Origin: Pedobacter xixiisoli
GTDB lineage: Bacteria > Bacteroidota > Bacteroidia > Sphingobacteriales > Sphingobacteriaceae
NCBI RefSeq assembly: GCF_900215335.1
Contig: NZ_OCMT01000004.1
Span: 1-64,000, forward strand
Direction of reading: 5' to 3'
DNA: 64,000 bases
The notes beneath the pieces were generated by a model, which made no database searches, was not told the DNA's origin, and saw only the letters and a program-made list of their open reading frames with translations. The position numbers and the translations under genes are program-made. Shown here piece after piece: positions 27,401 to 36,910 of this stretch; position 1 is the first letter of the stretch, and every line of letters starts with the position of its first letter.

Positions 27401-29224
27401 GGAATTGAACTAGCGCAAGCCAATCCCGATTACAACTTTGTAGAACTTGGTTTAGATTCGCTATTGCTTACCCAAGTTGCCATCAATCTTAAAAAAGAGT
27501 TTGATGTACCAATTACTTTTAGGCAACTCAACACCGACATCAACTCTTTAAATTTACTTAGTGCGTATTTAGAGAAAAATCAGCCGCAGCAAGAGCATGT
27601 AGCTTTAGGACAAGCGGTTTCCTTTAACAGCACACCGAGAAACCTTGTCTTAGAGTTAAGCGATGAAGAAACAAAAGAACTTAAAAAACCTTTCGGCGCA
27701 ACTCCTAAAATAGAGAAATCGGTTACTAAGCTGCATACCGAGCAGCAGGCTTTTATCGATGGCTTCATTAAAAAATACGTTGAGAAAACCAAAGCGAGCA
27801 AGCAGTTTACGCAGGAAAATAGAGCGCACATGGCAGACCCTCGGGTGGTTTCTGGCTTTAAACCTGCTACCAAAGAAATCATCTACCCAATAGTCATTTC
27901 TAAATCTAAAGGAGCCAAACTGTGGGATTTGGATAATAATGAATACGTAGATGCACTTAATGGATTTGGCTCGAACTTATTAGGTAACCAACCCGAGATT
28001 TTAACCAATGCCATTAAAGCTCAAATAGACAAAGGCTACGAAATTGGCCCACAGCATGAGTTAGCTGGAGAAGTTACTCGCTTGCTTTGCGAATTCACCA
28101 ATTTTGACAGGGCAGCTTTATGTAACACGGGTTCTGAGGCAGTTTTGGGAGCCATGCGAATTGCCAGAACCACCAGTGGTAAATCAATTATCGTTTCTTT
28201 TTCTGGTTCGTATCACGGCATCAACGATGAAGTTCTTATTAGAGGAACAAAAAAACTGAAGAGTTTCCCTGCCGCATCGGGTATTATGCCAGAAGCGGTG
28301 CAAAATATGTTGGTTTTAGAATATGGCAGCGACGAAAGTTTGGAAATCATCCGCCAGCGCAGCCATGAAATTGCAGCGGTTTTGGTAGAGCCTGTTCAAA
28401 GTCGCAGGCCAGAATTTCAGCCTGTAGAGTATCTCAAAAAACTAAGAAAACTTACCGAAGAGCAAGAGGTCATTCTGATTTTCGACGAGGTAATCACTGG
28501 ATTTAGGTCGCACCCGGGTGGAGCACAGGCACTATTTGGCGTAAAAGCGGATTTAGGAACTTACGGAAAAGTAATTGGCGGTGGCTTACCTGTAGGCGCA
28601 ATTGCAGGTCACAGAAAATACATGGATGCTTTGGATGGCGGTTTTTGGCAGTTCGGCGACGATTCGATGCCAGAAATTGGCGTGACCTACTTTGCAGGAA
28701 CTTTTGTGCGCCACCCTATGGCATTGGCAGCGGCAAAGGCATCCTTACTACATTTTAAAGCAGAAGGTCCCGCATTACAAGAAAAATTAAATGAACACAC
28801 CAAGTACCTGGCTCAACAAATGAACCAAATTTGCAACCGCTACAGCATCCCTGTTTTTGTTGCGCATTTTAGCTCATTATGGAAAATAAAATTCAAGGAA
28901 GATTATACGTATTATGAACTGATTTTCGCTTTAATGCGAGAAAAAGGTGTTCATATTTTAGATGGATTTCCTTGCTTTTTAACTACTGCGCATCTGCAAA
29001 AAGATATAGACTTTATCATCACAACATTTGAAGCATGTGTGGCAGAGTTGGTTTCGGTTAAGCTCATCCCTCAACACAGAAACCAATTCGATTTACATTT
29101 TTTATCTAGTGAAAACCCGCCAGTAAATGGTGCAAAATTAGGTTTAGACGAAGATGGAAATGCTGCATGGTTTATTGCCGATGATAAAGAACCCGAGAAT
29201 TATTTAAAAATTGAGTTGAATTAA
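24407..29224 (+). CDS. Hybrid PKS: PCP-KS-AT-ACP-aminotransferase
   Basis: Assembly-line protein of 1605 residues. Domains: peptidyl carrier (1-75, FFEMGGNSLLA, Ser38); ketosynthase (95-510, active Cys267 in SACSTSL, then EAHGTATPIGDP and KSNFGHLTHAAG); acyltransferase (585-880, Ser703 in GHSIGEF, HAFH at 799-802 indicating malonyl-CoA); acyl carrier (985-1055, LGLDSLL); and a class III PLP aminotransferase (1145-1580, NTGSEAVLGAM, DEVITGFR, Lys in YGKVIGGGLPVGA). There is no ketoreductase, so the beta-keto intermediate should be aminated, as in iturin/mycosubtilin synthases. The protein begins exactly at the linker before the carrier, with no adenylation domain. The next gene follows with no gap. 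Confidence 0.92.
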   Translation: MYRTPTSKTEKDIINIWQQMLLVDKIGVDDNFFEMGGNSLLAQKTVAQLKQLHQKVVPIKVIYQGATAAKIASFIEGKQTKPTLKFAKQDRIAINKDVAIIGMKLRFPGADTLEEFWDNLVQKKETVTFFEKNQLDNSLSPHLTNDKDYVAARGIINDAENFDASFFGISNAMAELMDPQHRVFMELSRDLLESTGYLPAKYDGIIGIYAGCGNNTYFLNNVLAHPEKINAVGSFNVNTVSDKDYIASRTAFQLNLKGPAVGIFSACSTSLLAIADATESIRNNHCDVAIAGGVSITSPINSGHLYQEGAMLSKDGHCAPFDANSTGTTFSDGAGAILLKSLDKAIADGDFIYGVIKGIGVNNDGGGKGSFTAPSAEGQANTIAMAIHDANINPSEISYIEAHGTATPIGDPIEFEGLSLAFGEQTKTQYCAIGSVKSNFGHLTHAAGIAGIIKTALALTHKQIPASINFKTQNPQINFTESPFFVNKELTKWTNERKIAGVSSFGVGGTNVHLILEAYELEEQKVETNQPVLVAWSAKTKESNRVYAEKLSQFALNKDIQTPAIAATLRHTREDFAYRSFVIVNDNQQLVSQLTVQRESSQELLETKKDITFLFPGQGAQYAQMGKALYQHYPIFKAALDECTILIEQQLGENFIDLLFADEQNSKLQQTQYTQPALFAISYSLAKLLEDFGIKPTSYIGHSIGEFVAAHFAGIFSLKDVIKLIVQRARIVSELPNGSMLSVKTTLADIVDLVPPSLSIAAVNAKQSIVVAGPTNEIEQFAAELGEKGIASKTLKTSHAFHSAMMEDALEPFAKALDGIELHVPKIPILSTVTGQWLKDSEALDVNYWVNHLRKTVNFSGAIENLISTENTLLLEVGSGAALSAFAKQNGATTALSGLKNPKNEEEELHNFLNILGQLWLNGKDIEWNKLYPNTTKKVLSLPNYAYQKKRFWLTPKVQTLPLTANNLLQVPEVQIDTSFSEEPSLLNRIKEILERASGIELAQANPDYNFVELGLDSLLLTQVAINLKKEFDVPITFRQLNTDINSLNLLSAYLEKNQPQQEHVALGQAVSFNSTPRNLVLELSDEETKELKKPFGATPKIEKSVTKLHTEQQAFIDGFIKKYVEKTKASKQFTQENRAHMADPRVVSGFKPATKEIIYPIVISKSKGAKLWDLDNNEYVDALNGFGSNLLGNQPEILTNAIKAQIDKGYEIGPQHELAGEVTRLLCEFTNFDRAALCNTGSEAVLGAMRIARTTSGKSIIVSFSGSYHGINDEVLIRGTKKLKSFPAASGIMPEAVQNMLVLEYGSDESLEIIRQRSHEIAAVLVEPVQSRRPEFQPVEYLKKLRKLTEEQEVILIFDEVITGFRSHPGGAQALFGVKADLGTYGKVIGGGLPVGAIAGHRKYMDALDGGFWQFGDDSMPEIGVTYFAGTFVRHPMALAAAKASLLHFKAEGPALQEKLNEHTKYLAQQMNQICNRYSIPVFVAHFSSLWKIKFKEDYTYYELIFALMREKGVHILDGFPCFLTTAHLQKDIDFIITTFEACVAELVSVKLIPQHRNQFDLHFLSSENPPVNGAKLGLDEDGNAAWFIADDKEPENYLKIELN

Positions 29225-32200
29225 ATGTCTACCGACTACCTGTATAAATCAGTAAATCATCATCCATTTACGGCAAACGAAATTTCGAAAGTGGTGCCAA
29301 GTACCGAAGCACAAAAAGAAATTTATGTAGCGGTACAGCTTGGTGATGCGCCTGCAAGTTTGGCTTATAACGAGTCGATTACCTTAGCATTTAACCAGCC
29401 AATTAGCGCTGATAAATTAGAGAAGGCATTTCATTTCCTTATTAAAAGACACGAAGCGTTGCGGTCGATAATAAGTAAAAATGGCGAGCAGGTCATTATT
29501 TTCGAAGACATTCCTTTTCAATTAGATAAAGTAGAAACGTCAGCCGAAGAATATCATCAGACACTGAAAAAGATAGCTTTAAATGAAGTAAATACAGTTT
29601 TCAATCTCAATAGCGGACCATTATTTAGAACAACTTTAGTTGAAAACGGTCAAGAAAATTCGAGTTTAGTAATTACTGGCCATCACATTGTTTTCGATGG
29701 TTGGTCTATCGGCGTATTGCTTCAGGAACTTTCTGCTATCTACACTTTTTTGTCACAAAATGAAGCTCCAATTTTAGCCGAAACCACTCAAATTAGTGAT
29801 TATGCGAAGGAAGAATTTATTTATCGTGACAGCGATGCATACCAAAGCAATAAGCAATTTTGGGTCAATCAGTTTAAGGAACATACAGCTTTCGATTTTC
29901 CCATTGACCACGAACGACCAGCTATAAAAACTTACGATGCGAAAAGGTTAGACTTTGAAATTACGCAGCAATTAAGTGCCAATGTAAAGTCGATGGGTGC
30001 AAAAGCTGGTGTAAGTTTCGTGAGTTCGCTTCTAGTTGCTTTCGAAGTTTTATTAGCGAAAATATCTGGCAATAAGCAAATCGTTCTGGGACTTCCAACT
30101 GCCGGGCAATCGGCAACAAGTCACTTCAATTTAGTTGGCCATTGTGTGAACATGCTGCCATTGAAAAGCCATATTAAACATGATCTAGCGTTTGATGACT
30201 ATCTTAAAACACGAAATCAAGAAATTTTAGAGGCTTACGAATACCAAAGATTCACTTTTGGTTCGCTTGTTAAAGAGTTGCCTTTACAACGCGACCAATC
30301 TAGAACTCCGTTAATCCCAATTTCGTTTAATGTAGATTTAGGTTATGATAACGGTGTGAACTTCAACAACAATCCACATCAACTTTATTCAAACCCTCGT
30401 AGTCACGAAATTTTCGAGATTTTCTTGAATATCAGCGGTAGCGAAAAAGAACTTAACGTAGAATGGAGCTATAATACAAACCTTTTTAAAGAAAGTACGA
30501 TTGAAAAATACCATCAGGCATATGTTTCTTTATTAGAAAAATTAACGCTAGCACCAAAAACTGTAATTAGAAATATCCTCAAAGGAGATTATACAGCGCC
30601 TCTGAAGGAAAATCAACTTAATCAAACCTCTGCAGCTTACCCAACAAATAAACCGCTTGGAAATTTCATCAGTGAAACTGCAAAAAAATATCCTACCCGG
30701 ATTGCGGTTTCTACAACAGCACAAAAAATTACCTACGCTGAATTAGAACAAAAATCTAATCAGTTTGCGGCAAAATTAATGCTAGAAGGTGTTGAAATTG
30801 GGCAAAAAGTTGGCTTAGCGGTAGACCGTTCTGTTGCTATGGTAATTGCATTAACGGGAATTTTGAAGTGCGGTGCTGCCTATCTTCCGTTCGACCCCAC
30901 CTATCCAGCAGAACGTATTAAATATATGCTAGATGACGGGGAAGCCGATTATTTGATTATTTCTGAAGCCTACCGAAATCAACTGCAAACCCCTGCGAAA
31001 GTGCTTACTCTTGAACAAATCATCAATTCATTGGATGAGTTAGACGAGCACACTGCGCTTCCAAGCTTTAATACCGACGAACTACTTTATATCTTACATA
31101 CATCAGGTTCAACGGGCAAGCCAAAGGGCGTACAAATTACCCATCGCAATGTGGTAAATCTGTTGTTAAGTGTACAAGATAAATTCGGCATCAAGCCGGA
31201 TGATAAAATGCTCTCGGTTACAACTATCTCTTTTGATATTGCCGAAGTGGAGATATTCTTACCACTAATTACCGGTGCGGAAGTGATGATTGCTAGTAAG
31301 GAAGAAGTACGCGATGCAGAACAATTATTAAACCTGCTTGATACGCAAAACATCACCTTTATGCAGGCAACTCCTTCAGGATGGCAAATGCTGCTTGACG
31401 CTGGATGGGAGAAAAAGCACAACCTTACTATTTTATGTGGTGGTGAGCCAATGAGCCACCATTTAGCACAAAATTTACTGCGACGTTGCGAAGCACTTTG
31501 GAATGTTTATGGCCCAACGGAAACCACTATTTATTCTACCATAAACCAAATACAGGCTGACGATGAAATCATCAGTATCGGTAGGCCTTTAAACAACACA
31601 CAAATTTATTTCCTAGATGAATATTTAAACGAAGTTGAAGACGGGGAAATAGGTGAAATTTACATTGCTGGAGATGGGGTATCGAAAGGTTATATCAACA
31701 AACCAGCACTTACCGCCGAACGATATTTATCAAATCCCTTTACCAATTCAAGCTCTTCAGATACACAATCGATCATGTATCGCACCGGAGATTTGGGTAA
31801 GTTATTACCTAACGGGAAAATACAATGTTTGGGTCGCATAGACCATCAAATTAAAATTAGAGGTTACCGCATCGAGCTGGAAGAGATAGAGCAAAATCTC
31901 CTCAAGCAACCGAACATACAGAAGGCGGTAGTTGCTGCTGTAGAACTACAAGCTGGTAACCAACAATTGGTGGCTTACATCATTCCGCAAAATTATAGTG
32001 CTGAAAACTCATACAAGGAAGAAATAGTGCAGTGGAAAGCAGCCTTAAAAGATGCATTACCCGCATTTATGGTTCCTGCTTTCTTTTATACGTTAGCCAC
32101 TTTTCCGCTTACACCAAACGGTAAAATAGATCGAAATACGCTTGCCAAAAACATAAAATCAGTAACACCAGCAACTCCGGTGTTTGTATCAGCAAATACC

Positions 32201-33226
32201 GAAGCAGAAAAGGAAATTCTAGCCATCTGGCAAAAAGTGTTGAACAAAGACGACATCAGTACCACTGATAATTTCTTTGAACTTGGCGGGCATTCTTTAC
32301 TGGCGGTACAAGTGATGCAGCAAATAGGTAGTAAAATGAAAGTAAAGCTACCGTTGGCGTCGTTGTTCCAATACCCCAGTATACAGAAATTAGCTGAATT
32401 GGCTACCGCTAAACGAGAAGACATCCAGTGGAACTCTTTAGTTAAAATTAGACCTGAGGGCAGTAAAACACCCGTATATTTTATTCATGGTTCGGGATTA
32501 AACGTGCTCATGTTCTACCCAATGATCAAGTACATGGATGCAGAACAGCCTGTGTATGGCTTGCAGGCACAAGGTTTAGATGGCAACCTACCAAGCTTTA
32601 CTTCGATTGAAGAAGTAGCCAAAATGTACGTAGATGAGGTAATTGCAGATAGACCCAATGGACCTTATGCCTTTATCGGCTATTCGCTAGGTGGCATTAT
32701 TGGACTAGAAATGGCAAAGCAATTGCAAGAAATGGGCAAAGAGGTTAAGTTTTTCGGAGTAGTAGACACTTACATCGGTAACAGAAACTTCCTTAAATCT
32801 CGTACCACTACTTTAGTAGAGAAAGTTTTTAGGCAACCGAAAAAGCTACTTTTCTTTGGAGGACAATTTCTACAAAATCCACAAAAAACAGTTAACTATC
32901 AGGTTAATCACATTAAAAACTTAGGCAACAAGATTTTTAGCCCAACAGCAACTGCGGCACAAGTTTCGCTCGAAGATAAAATAAATGACATTTACATGGA
33001 GGCTTACATGAGATATGATTTACAGCCTTACGATGGCATTATCCATTTGTTTAAAGTGAAAGAACGTATCTATTTTGTAGATGAACCTAAATATCTGGGT
33101 TGGAAACCTTATGCACCAAAGGGATTAAAGATTACTTACATTAACGGAGATCATGCAACTTTCTTAACAGCCCCCAACGACAAATCTTCGGCAGAGATAA
33201 TACAGAGGGAGTTAGATAAAGCTTAG
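29225..33226 (+). CDS. NRPS: C-A-PCP-TE termination module
   Basis: Nonribosomal peptide synthetase of 1333 residues. The condensation domain (1-440) has HHIVFDG at 153-159. The adenylation domain (455-955) has TSGSTGKPKG, YGPTETT, YRTGDLG and NGKIDR. The carrier domain has GGHSLLA (Ser1024). The thioesterase (1085-1333) has GYSLGG (Ser1154) and a late His in GDHATFL. My manual reading of the substrate pocket is D-I-V-Q-L-G-V-I-Y-K, closest to the glycine code DILQLGLIWK. ATG follows the upstream stop directly, so the two proteins are translated together. It should condense the beta-aminoacyl chain with one amino acid and release it. Confidence 0.94.
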   Translation: MSTDYLYKSVNHHPFTANEISKVVPSTEAQKEIYVAVQLGDAPASLAYNESITLAFNQPISADKLEKAFHFLIKRHEALRSIISKNGEQVIIFEDIPFQLDKVETSAEEYHQTLKKIALNEVNTVFNLNSGPLFRTTLVENGQENSSLVITGHHIVFDGWSIGVLLQELSAIYTFLSQNEAPILAETTQISDYAKEEFIYRDSDAYQSNKQFWVNQFKEHTAFDFPIDHERPAIKTYDAKRLDFEITQQLSANVKSMGAKAGVSFVSSLLVAFEVLLAKISGNKQIVLGLPTAGQSATSHFNLVGHCVNMLPLKSHIKHDLAFDDYLKTRNQEILEAYEYQRFTFGSLVKELPLQRDQSRTPLIPISFNVDLGYDNGVNFNNNPHQLYSNPRSHEIFEIFLNISGSEKELNVEWSYNTNLFKESTIEKYHQAYVSLLEKLTLAPKTVIRNILKGDYTAPLKENQLNQTSAAYPTNKPLGNFISETAKKYPTRIAVSTTAQKITYAELEQKSNQFAAKLMLEGVEIGQKVGLAVDRSVAMVIALTGILKCGAAYLPFDPTYPAERIKYMLDDGEADYLIISEAYRNQLQTPAKVLTLEQIINSLDELDEHTALPSFNTDELLYILHTSGSTGKPKGVQITHRNVVNLLLSVQDKFGIKPDDKMLSVTTISFDIAEVEIFLPLITGAEVMIASKEEVRDAEQLLNLLDTQNITFMQATPSGWQMLLDAGWEKKHNLTILCGGEPMSHHLAQNLLRRCEALWNVYGPTETTIYSTINQIQADDEIISIGRPLNNTQIYFLDEYLNEVEDGEIGEIYIAGDGVSKGYINKPALTAERYLSNPFTNSSSSDTQSIMYRTGDLGKLLPNGKIQCLGRIDHQIKIRGYRIELEEIEQNLLKQPNIQKAVVAAVELQAGNQQLVAYIIPQNYSAENSYKEEIVQWKAALKDALPAFMVPAFFYTLATFPLTPNGKIDRNTLAKNIKSVTPATPVFVSANTEAEKEILAIWQKVLNKDDISTTDNFFELGGHSLLAVQVMQQIGSKMKVKLPLASLFQYPSIQKLAELATAKREDIQWNSLVKIRPEGSKTPVYFIHGSGLNVLMFYPMIKYMDAEQPVYGLQAQGLDGNLPSFTSIEEVAKMYVDEVIADRPNGPYAFIGYSLGGIIGLEMAKQLQEMGKEVKFFGVVDTYIGNRNFLKSRTTTLVEKVFRQPKKLLFFGGQFLQNPQKTVNYQVNHIKNLGNKIFSPTATAAQVSLEDKINDIYMEAYMRYDLQPYDGIIHLFKVKERIYFVDEPKYLGWKPYAPKGLKITYINGDHATFLTAPNDKSSAEIIQRELDKA

Positions 33227-33227
33227 G

Positions 33228-33379
33228 ATTTATAATCAGGAGTGTTCGAAACAAATTTATCGAAAGTCCGAAGGACTGACATTTTTATAGAAACAAGAGT
33301 TGAGATAATTATAAACCACGAAGTGGTGACATTATTTTATTTTAATAAGCAGAGTGTTTCGAACACTCATGATTTATAA
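33228..33379. repeat. 150-bp inverted-repeat element
   Basis: The left terminus TTATAATCAGGAGTGTTCGA (continuing AACA) and the reverse complement of the right terminus (33355-33379) match at 23 of 25 positions with one gap. Inside are two small hairpins with the same GAA loop, GTCC-GAA-GGAC (33266-33276) and ACCAC-GAA-GTGGT (33315-33327). It lies between the convergent NRPS and EPS operons, where it may also block read-through. Confidence 0.7.
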
Positions 33380-33437
33380 TACCTTAAATAGTATGCCATA
33401 GCGAGCTTCGCAAAGCAGTCCTAAAGCTAAATGCAAA

Positions 33438-34352
33438 TCAGGAGACCTTTATCCCTAATTTCTTACTATTACGCTGATGGGTATAATTCCAAAACAGACC
33501 TTTTAGCGCCCACTTTGCCAATACCGACTGCCCGTTGATTAAGAAAATTAATACCGATTTAGGAACTGCAACAAGAGAGAAATAAACAGCAAAGAATAGC
33601 GTGTTTAGCCAGCCCGTATTTTTTCGAATGAATAACAAACGGTTACGAGTATTGAAATAAATTTTTATCGGGCTTGCCTTCCCCACACTTATCGATTCTT
33701 TGTGATAAACATGGGTTTTACCGGTAAACCAAATCTGCTTGCCGATACGCATAAACTTCTCGCACCAATCCAGCTCTTCGTAATAAAGAAAATAGGTTTC
33801 GTCCATTAAACCAGCTTTTTGCAAATCCGTTTTACGACACATTACCGCCGCCCCATGGCAATAACCCGTTTGGTAAGTCTTGTCATTATACTGACCTACA
33901 TTTTTATCAAACTGCCCAACATATTCGTTACGAGCTAAAAGATAATTCATAGGTGTAAAACCAGCATATTGTACCACATCCTTTTGCTCAAAATACAGCA
34001 ATAAAGGAGATAAAAGACCAATATTTTCGTTGGTTTCCATTTCTGCAATCATAGTCTCAACACAGCCTGCTGGAATTTCTGTATCGTTATTCAACAAGAA
34101 AATGTAATCGCCTTTGGCTTGTTTAATTCCTAAGTTATTGCCACCAGCAAAGCCTAAATTCTCTTTTGATTGGATATACTTGATGTTACCAAAATAAGGC
34201 TGAAACATCAACTCCATATTCTTATCTGCTCCATTATCTACAATAACTATTTCAACCTGTTCAGGTGTATAAGCGTTTGCTATAGACTTCAGCAAATCGA
34301 TGGTGACGTTAGGTTGATGGAAGTTGACGGTAATAATTGAAGTTAATGCCAT
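33438..34352 (-). CDS. GT2-family glycosyltransferase, rhamnosyltransferase-like
   Basis: Family 2 transferase of the WcaE/RfbF-like type: SIITVNFHQPNVTIDLLKS, EIVIVDNGADKN, NLGFAGGNNLGI and FLLNNDTEIP, where NND replaces the DXD motif as is usual in this subgroup. A C-terminal hydrophobic segment (about 245-275) probably associates it with the membrane. At 304 residues it is normal. It is the last gene of the ten-gene leftward EPS operon. Rhamnose as donor is only a family-level guess. Confidence 0.85.
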   Translation of the reverse strand: MALTSIITVNFHQPNVTIDLLKSIANAYTPEQVEIVIVDNGADKNMELMFQPYFGNIKYIQSKENLGFAGGNNLGIKQAKGDYIFLLNNDTEIPAGCVETMIAEMETNENIGLLSPLLLYFEQKDVVQYAGFTPMNYLLARNEYVGQFDKNVGQYNDKTYQTGYCHGAAVMCRKTDLQKAGLMDETYFLYYEELDWCEKFMRIGKQIWFTGKTHVYHKESISVGKASPIKIYFNTRNRLLFIRKNTGWLNTLFFAVYFSLVAVPKSVLIFLINGQSVLAKWALKGLFWNYTHQRNSKKLGIKVS

Positions 34353-34366
34353 GGAATTAAATATAG

Positions 34367-35695
34367 CTATTTTTTGCTTCTAAACTCGGTTATTGTTTGT
34401 TTAAGGTCTCTCCAGCCATTCATATACAAGTGTAAAAACCCAAATCTGTGGTAGCTTTGCAATGCAGCGTAACCCATCACAATTGCAATCAATACTGGGA
34501 AAATAGCAGCCACTACAATGCCGTAAATACTACCAAAGTAGTACACAGCTGCCACATCGGCTACTAGGTTCACAATTAGCATCACCAATATTTTATAGAA
34601 GTTCATTTTCGCTTGTCTAATTACATCCAGCGTTAGCGCCATAAATCGATCTGTGGGGTACAGCAAAGCAATAATGATAAATCCTCTAAGTACGTTTGCC
34701 GCTTCGGTGCCTACAAATTTTCCACCTCCAATTAATGCAATTGGAATATCGGCCAAAACGACTACACCTATAATTATAGGAACCATCCCTATGGTAAGCA
34801 AAGCGATAAATCTGCTCATGATATCGATGACCTTTTTCGGTTTACCTTCGTTAAAAGCAGTCACCATCATTGGCATTCCAGAGGCAATTAGACTTCTCAT
34901 CGGAATTTCAATAACCTCAATTAACCTTAAGCCAAGATTGTAAATGGCAACTGCAGAAGGTGCTAAAAAAAGATTGATGACGTAAATATCAATAGTGCGA
35001 AAAAGATTGGTGCTTAAAATTGTTCCTACGCTATATTTACCAAAATGATAAAGTTCCTGAATGTTTTCTTTGGTTTGATGACGTATGGAGTTGAACTTAG
35101 ACCAACCACTTAGCAATACGTATGAGCTACTAATTAAAAGCGAACCAATGTAGGCGTAAACAACATGTTCTATTTGCATTTCGCCAACAAAATAAAAGGT
35201 CAATATGCCAGCTATGAAAAAAAACTGATTAATTAAACGTAGTACCAACAATCTATCAAAACGCTCTTCTGCCTGCAAAATGCAAGTAGCCATAAGGTAA
35301 GGCAAACTTGCCAAAAAAGCTAGCCCAAACCATTTGGTAAAAAGAGAAAAACCCACATCGTGGATATGTTGAGACAAAAAGTAACCTGGAATGCTGAGCA
35401 ACAAAAAAAATAAGGTGATAACTGCACCTATATACCAGGCCGAGCCAACTACTTTTAATGCATCAGCTGGATTTCTGCCTACGTAAAAGGTGATAAAAGC
35501 GGTGCTTAAAAAACCCGACCGAAAGGTATCCGCCAAGAGATAAGTAGACTGAAAAACAATCCAAACTCCGTTGGCTTCTAAAGACAGCACACGATTCAAA
35601 ACAGCAAAAATAACCAAGCCAGTTACTGCTGTTAGAATGTTACTTGCTAACGATAAAGTATGCTTGTTATTTAATTGCTTAATTCCGTATGCCAC
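34367..35695 (-). CDS. Wzx-like flippase / lipopolysaccharide biosynthesis protein
   Basis: Polytopic membrane protein (442 residues, about 12 helices) of the MOP exporter superfamily, beginning with HTLSLASNILTAVTGLVIFA. It is not closely similar to the flippase at 21888, so the locus has two different exporters. Its start is 12 bp from the end of the GT-B gene and its end is 14 bp from the GT2 gene, within the tight EPS operon. Confidence 0.83.
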   Translation of the reverse strand: MAYGIKQLNNKHTLSLASNILTAVTGLVIFAVLNRVLSLEANGVWIVFQSTYLLADTFRSGFLSTAFITFYVGRNPADALKVVGSAWYIGAVITLFFLLLSIPGYFLSQHIHDVGFSLFTKWFGLAFLASLPYLMATCILQAEERFDRLLVLRLINQFFFIAGILTFYFVGEMQIEHVVYAYIGSLLISSSYVLLSGWSKFNSIRHQTKENIQELYHFGKYSVGTILSTNLFRTIDIYVINLFLAPSAVAIYNLGLRLIEVIEIPMRSLIASGMPMMVTAFNEGKPKKVIDIMSRFIALLTIGMVPIIIGVVVLADIPIALIGGGKFVGTEAANVLRGFIIIALLYPTDRFMALTLDVIRQAKMNFYKILVMLIVNLVADVAAVYYFGSIYGIVVAAIFPVLIAIVMGYAALQSYHRFGFLHLYMNGWRDLKQTITEFRSKK

Positions 35696-35707
35696 TTCCT
35701 TGTAATG

Positions 35708-36907
35708 CTACTTTTCTACCCTTGCAGTTGCTTTGTAAATCTCTTCCACGTTTTTTTCCCAGGTATGAGTTTGTGCAAAGGCAATACGTTCATTTTCTCG
35801 GTCTGTGCTATTCTCGGCCAATGCCTTCTCTGCTAGCGCAACGTATTCTTCTTTGGTTTCTGCAATATAAACATAGCCCTCAAAAACGCTCATGGCTTCG
35901 GTTTTGGTAGCCAAAGTTGGTTTACCCATGGCTAAATATTCATCTATTTTACGCGGATAATTACCAATAGTAAGGGGATTAAGCACCTGCGGATTTAAAC
36001 AAACATCAAAACCTTTAATGTACGCCGGTAAAGTTTCTGGCTTTTGAGGCCCCAAGAAATGAACATTCTTGAGCTGATGAAGTCTACTGGCTTTAAAATC
36101 TTCATCTTCTGGACCAACTAAAACTAGGTTCCAATCTGGCTTCTGCTCCGCTAAATGAATCAATATATTTTCATCCAATCGGATACTTAACAACGCACCT
36201 ACATAACCCAAAATTGGTTTCGGAATTGCAGTCAAACTTTCTGGAACAACGACACTATCATCATTTTTGAAAGTGCTTAAATCGCAGCCTTGCCCTACAG
36301 AAAATGAGTTAGGATTATATTTTTTGCAGTAATTAGCCAGGTACACAGAATTAGCCACACACAAATCACTCTTCCTAATCAAATCTGGTTCTATGCTTTT
36401 CCCATGTTTACCCCAGTAAGGCGTAGCAATTAAATTATCTCTCGAATAATAAATACTGGTTGCCGGCTTTAAAAGTTCTTTTAAATGATAGCTTCTAAAC
36501 ATATCGCTATCATTAAATAGAATGAAATTCCTAAAATCTAAACGTTGAATGGCCTTTTTAACAGACTTGGCAAATCGCTTGTTGTTGATTTTATTGAGGA
36601 TGCGGAAAACCAGCGTGGGCTTCACCCAATTGATGGATTCGTTAATCACATCAGGATAAAAAACCCAAAAATTAGGCGCAATTTCTTCCAACCCGTCTTC
36701 TTCTCCTTTGATTACACGTACTCGCTTTTTTACACCTTCTGTATCTGCCTGCTGAAATTTAGTGCGACGGTCTAAAGGTGCATTGATGTAAAGCACCCGA
36801 TTGTGTTTACTAAATTCTAATGCAATATCTTTACAGTTACTTCCGATAGGAGTATCCCATGGCTGTTGCCCAACTACAATAATATCTCTGTTTTCGATAA
36901 TAGCCAT
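35708..36907 (-). CDS. GT-B glycosyltransferase (group 1 type)
   Basis: Retaining-type GT-B fold protein of 399 residues. The C-terminal Rossmann half is recognisable: KPILGYVGALLSIRLDENIL, WNLVLVGPED, VHFLGPQKPETLPAYIKGFD and KIDEYLAMGKPTLATK (the EX7E-like donor site is partly replaced, with KIDEYLAMGKP in its place). The N-terminal half has QQPWDTPIGSNCKDIA. Similar proteins occur in many Bacteroidota capsule loci. The sugar is unknown. Confidence 0.83.
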   Translation of the reverse strand: MAIIENRDIIVVGQQPWDTPIGSNCKDIALEFSKHNRVLYINAPLDRRTKFQQADTEGVKKRVRVIKGEEDGLEEIAPNFWVFYPDVINESINWVKPTLVFRILNKINNKRFAKSVKKAIQRLDFRNFILFNDSDMFRSYHLKELLKPATSIYYSRDNLIATPYWGKHGKSIEPDLIRKSDLCVANSVYLANYCKKYNPNSFSVGQGCDLSTFKNDDSVVVPESLTAIPKPILGYVGALLSIRLDENILIHLAEQKPDWNLVLVGPEDEDFKASRLHQLKNVHFLGPQKPETLPAYIKGFDVCLNPQVLNPLTIGNYPRKIDEYLAMGKPTLATKTEAMSVFEGYVYIAETKEEYVALAEKALAENSTDRENERIAFAQTHTWEKNVEEIYKATARVEK

Positions 36908-36910
36908 GTT

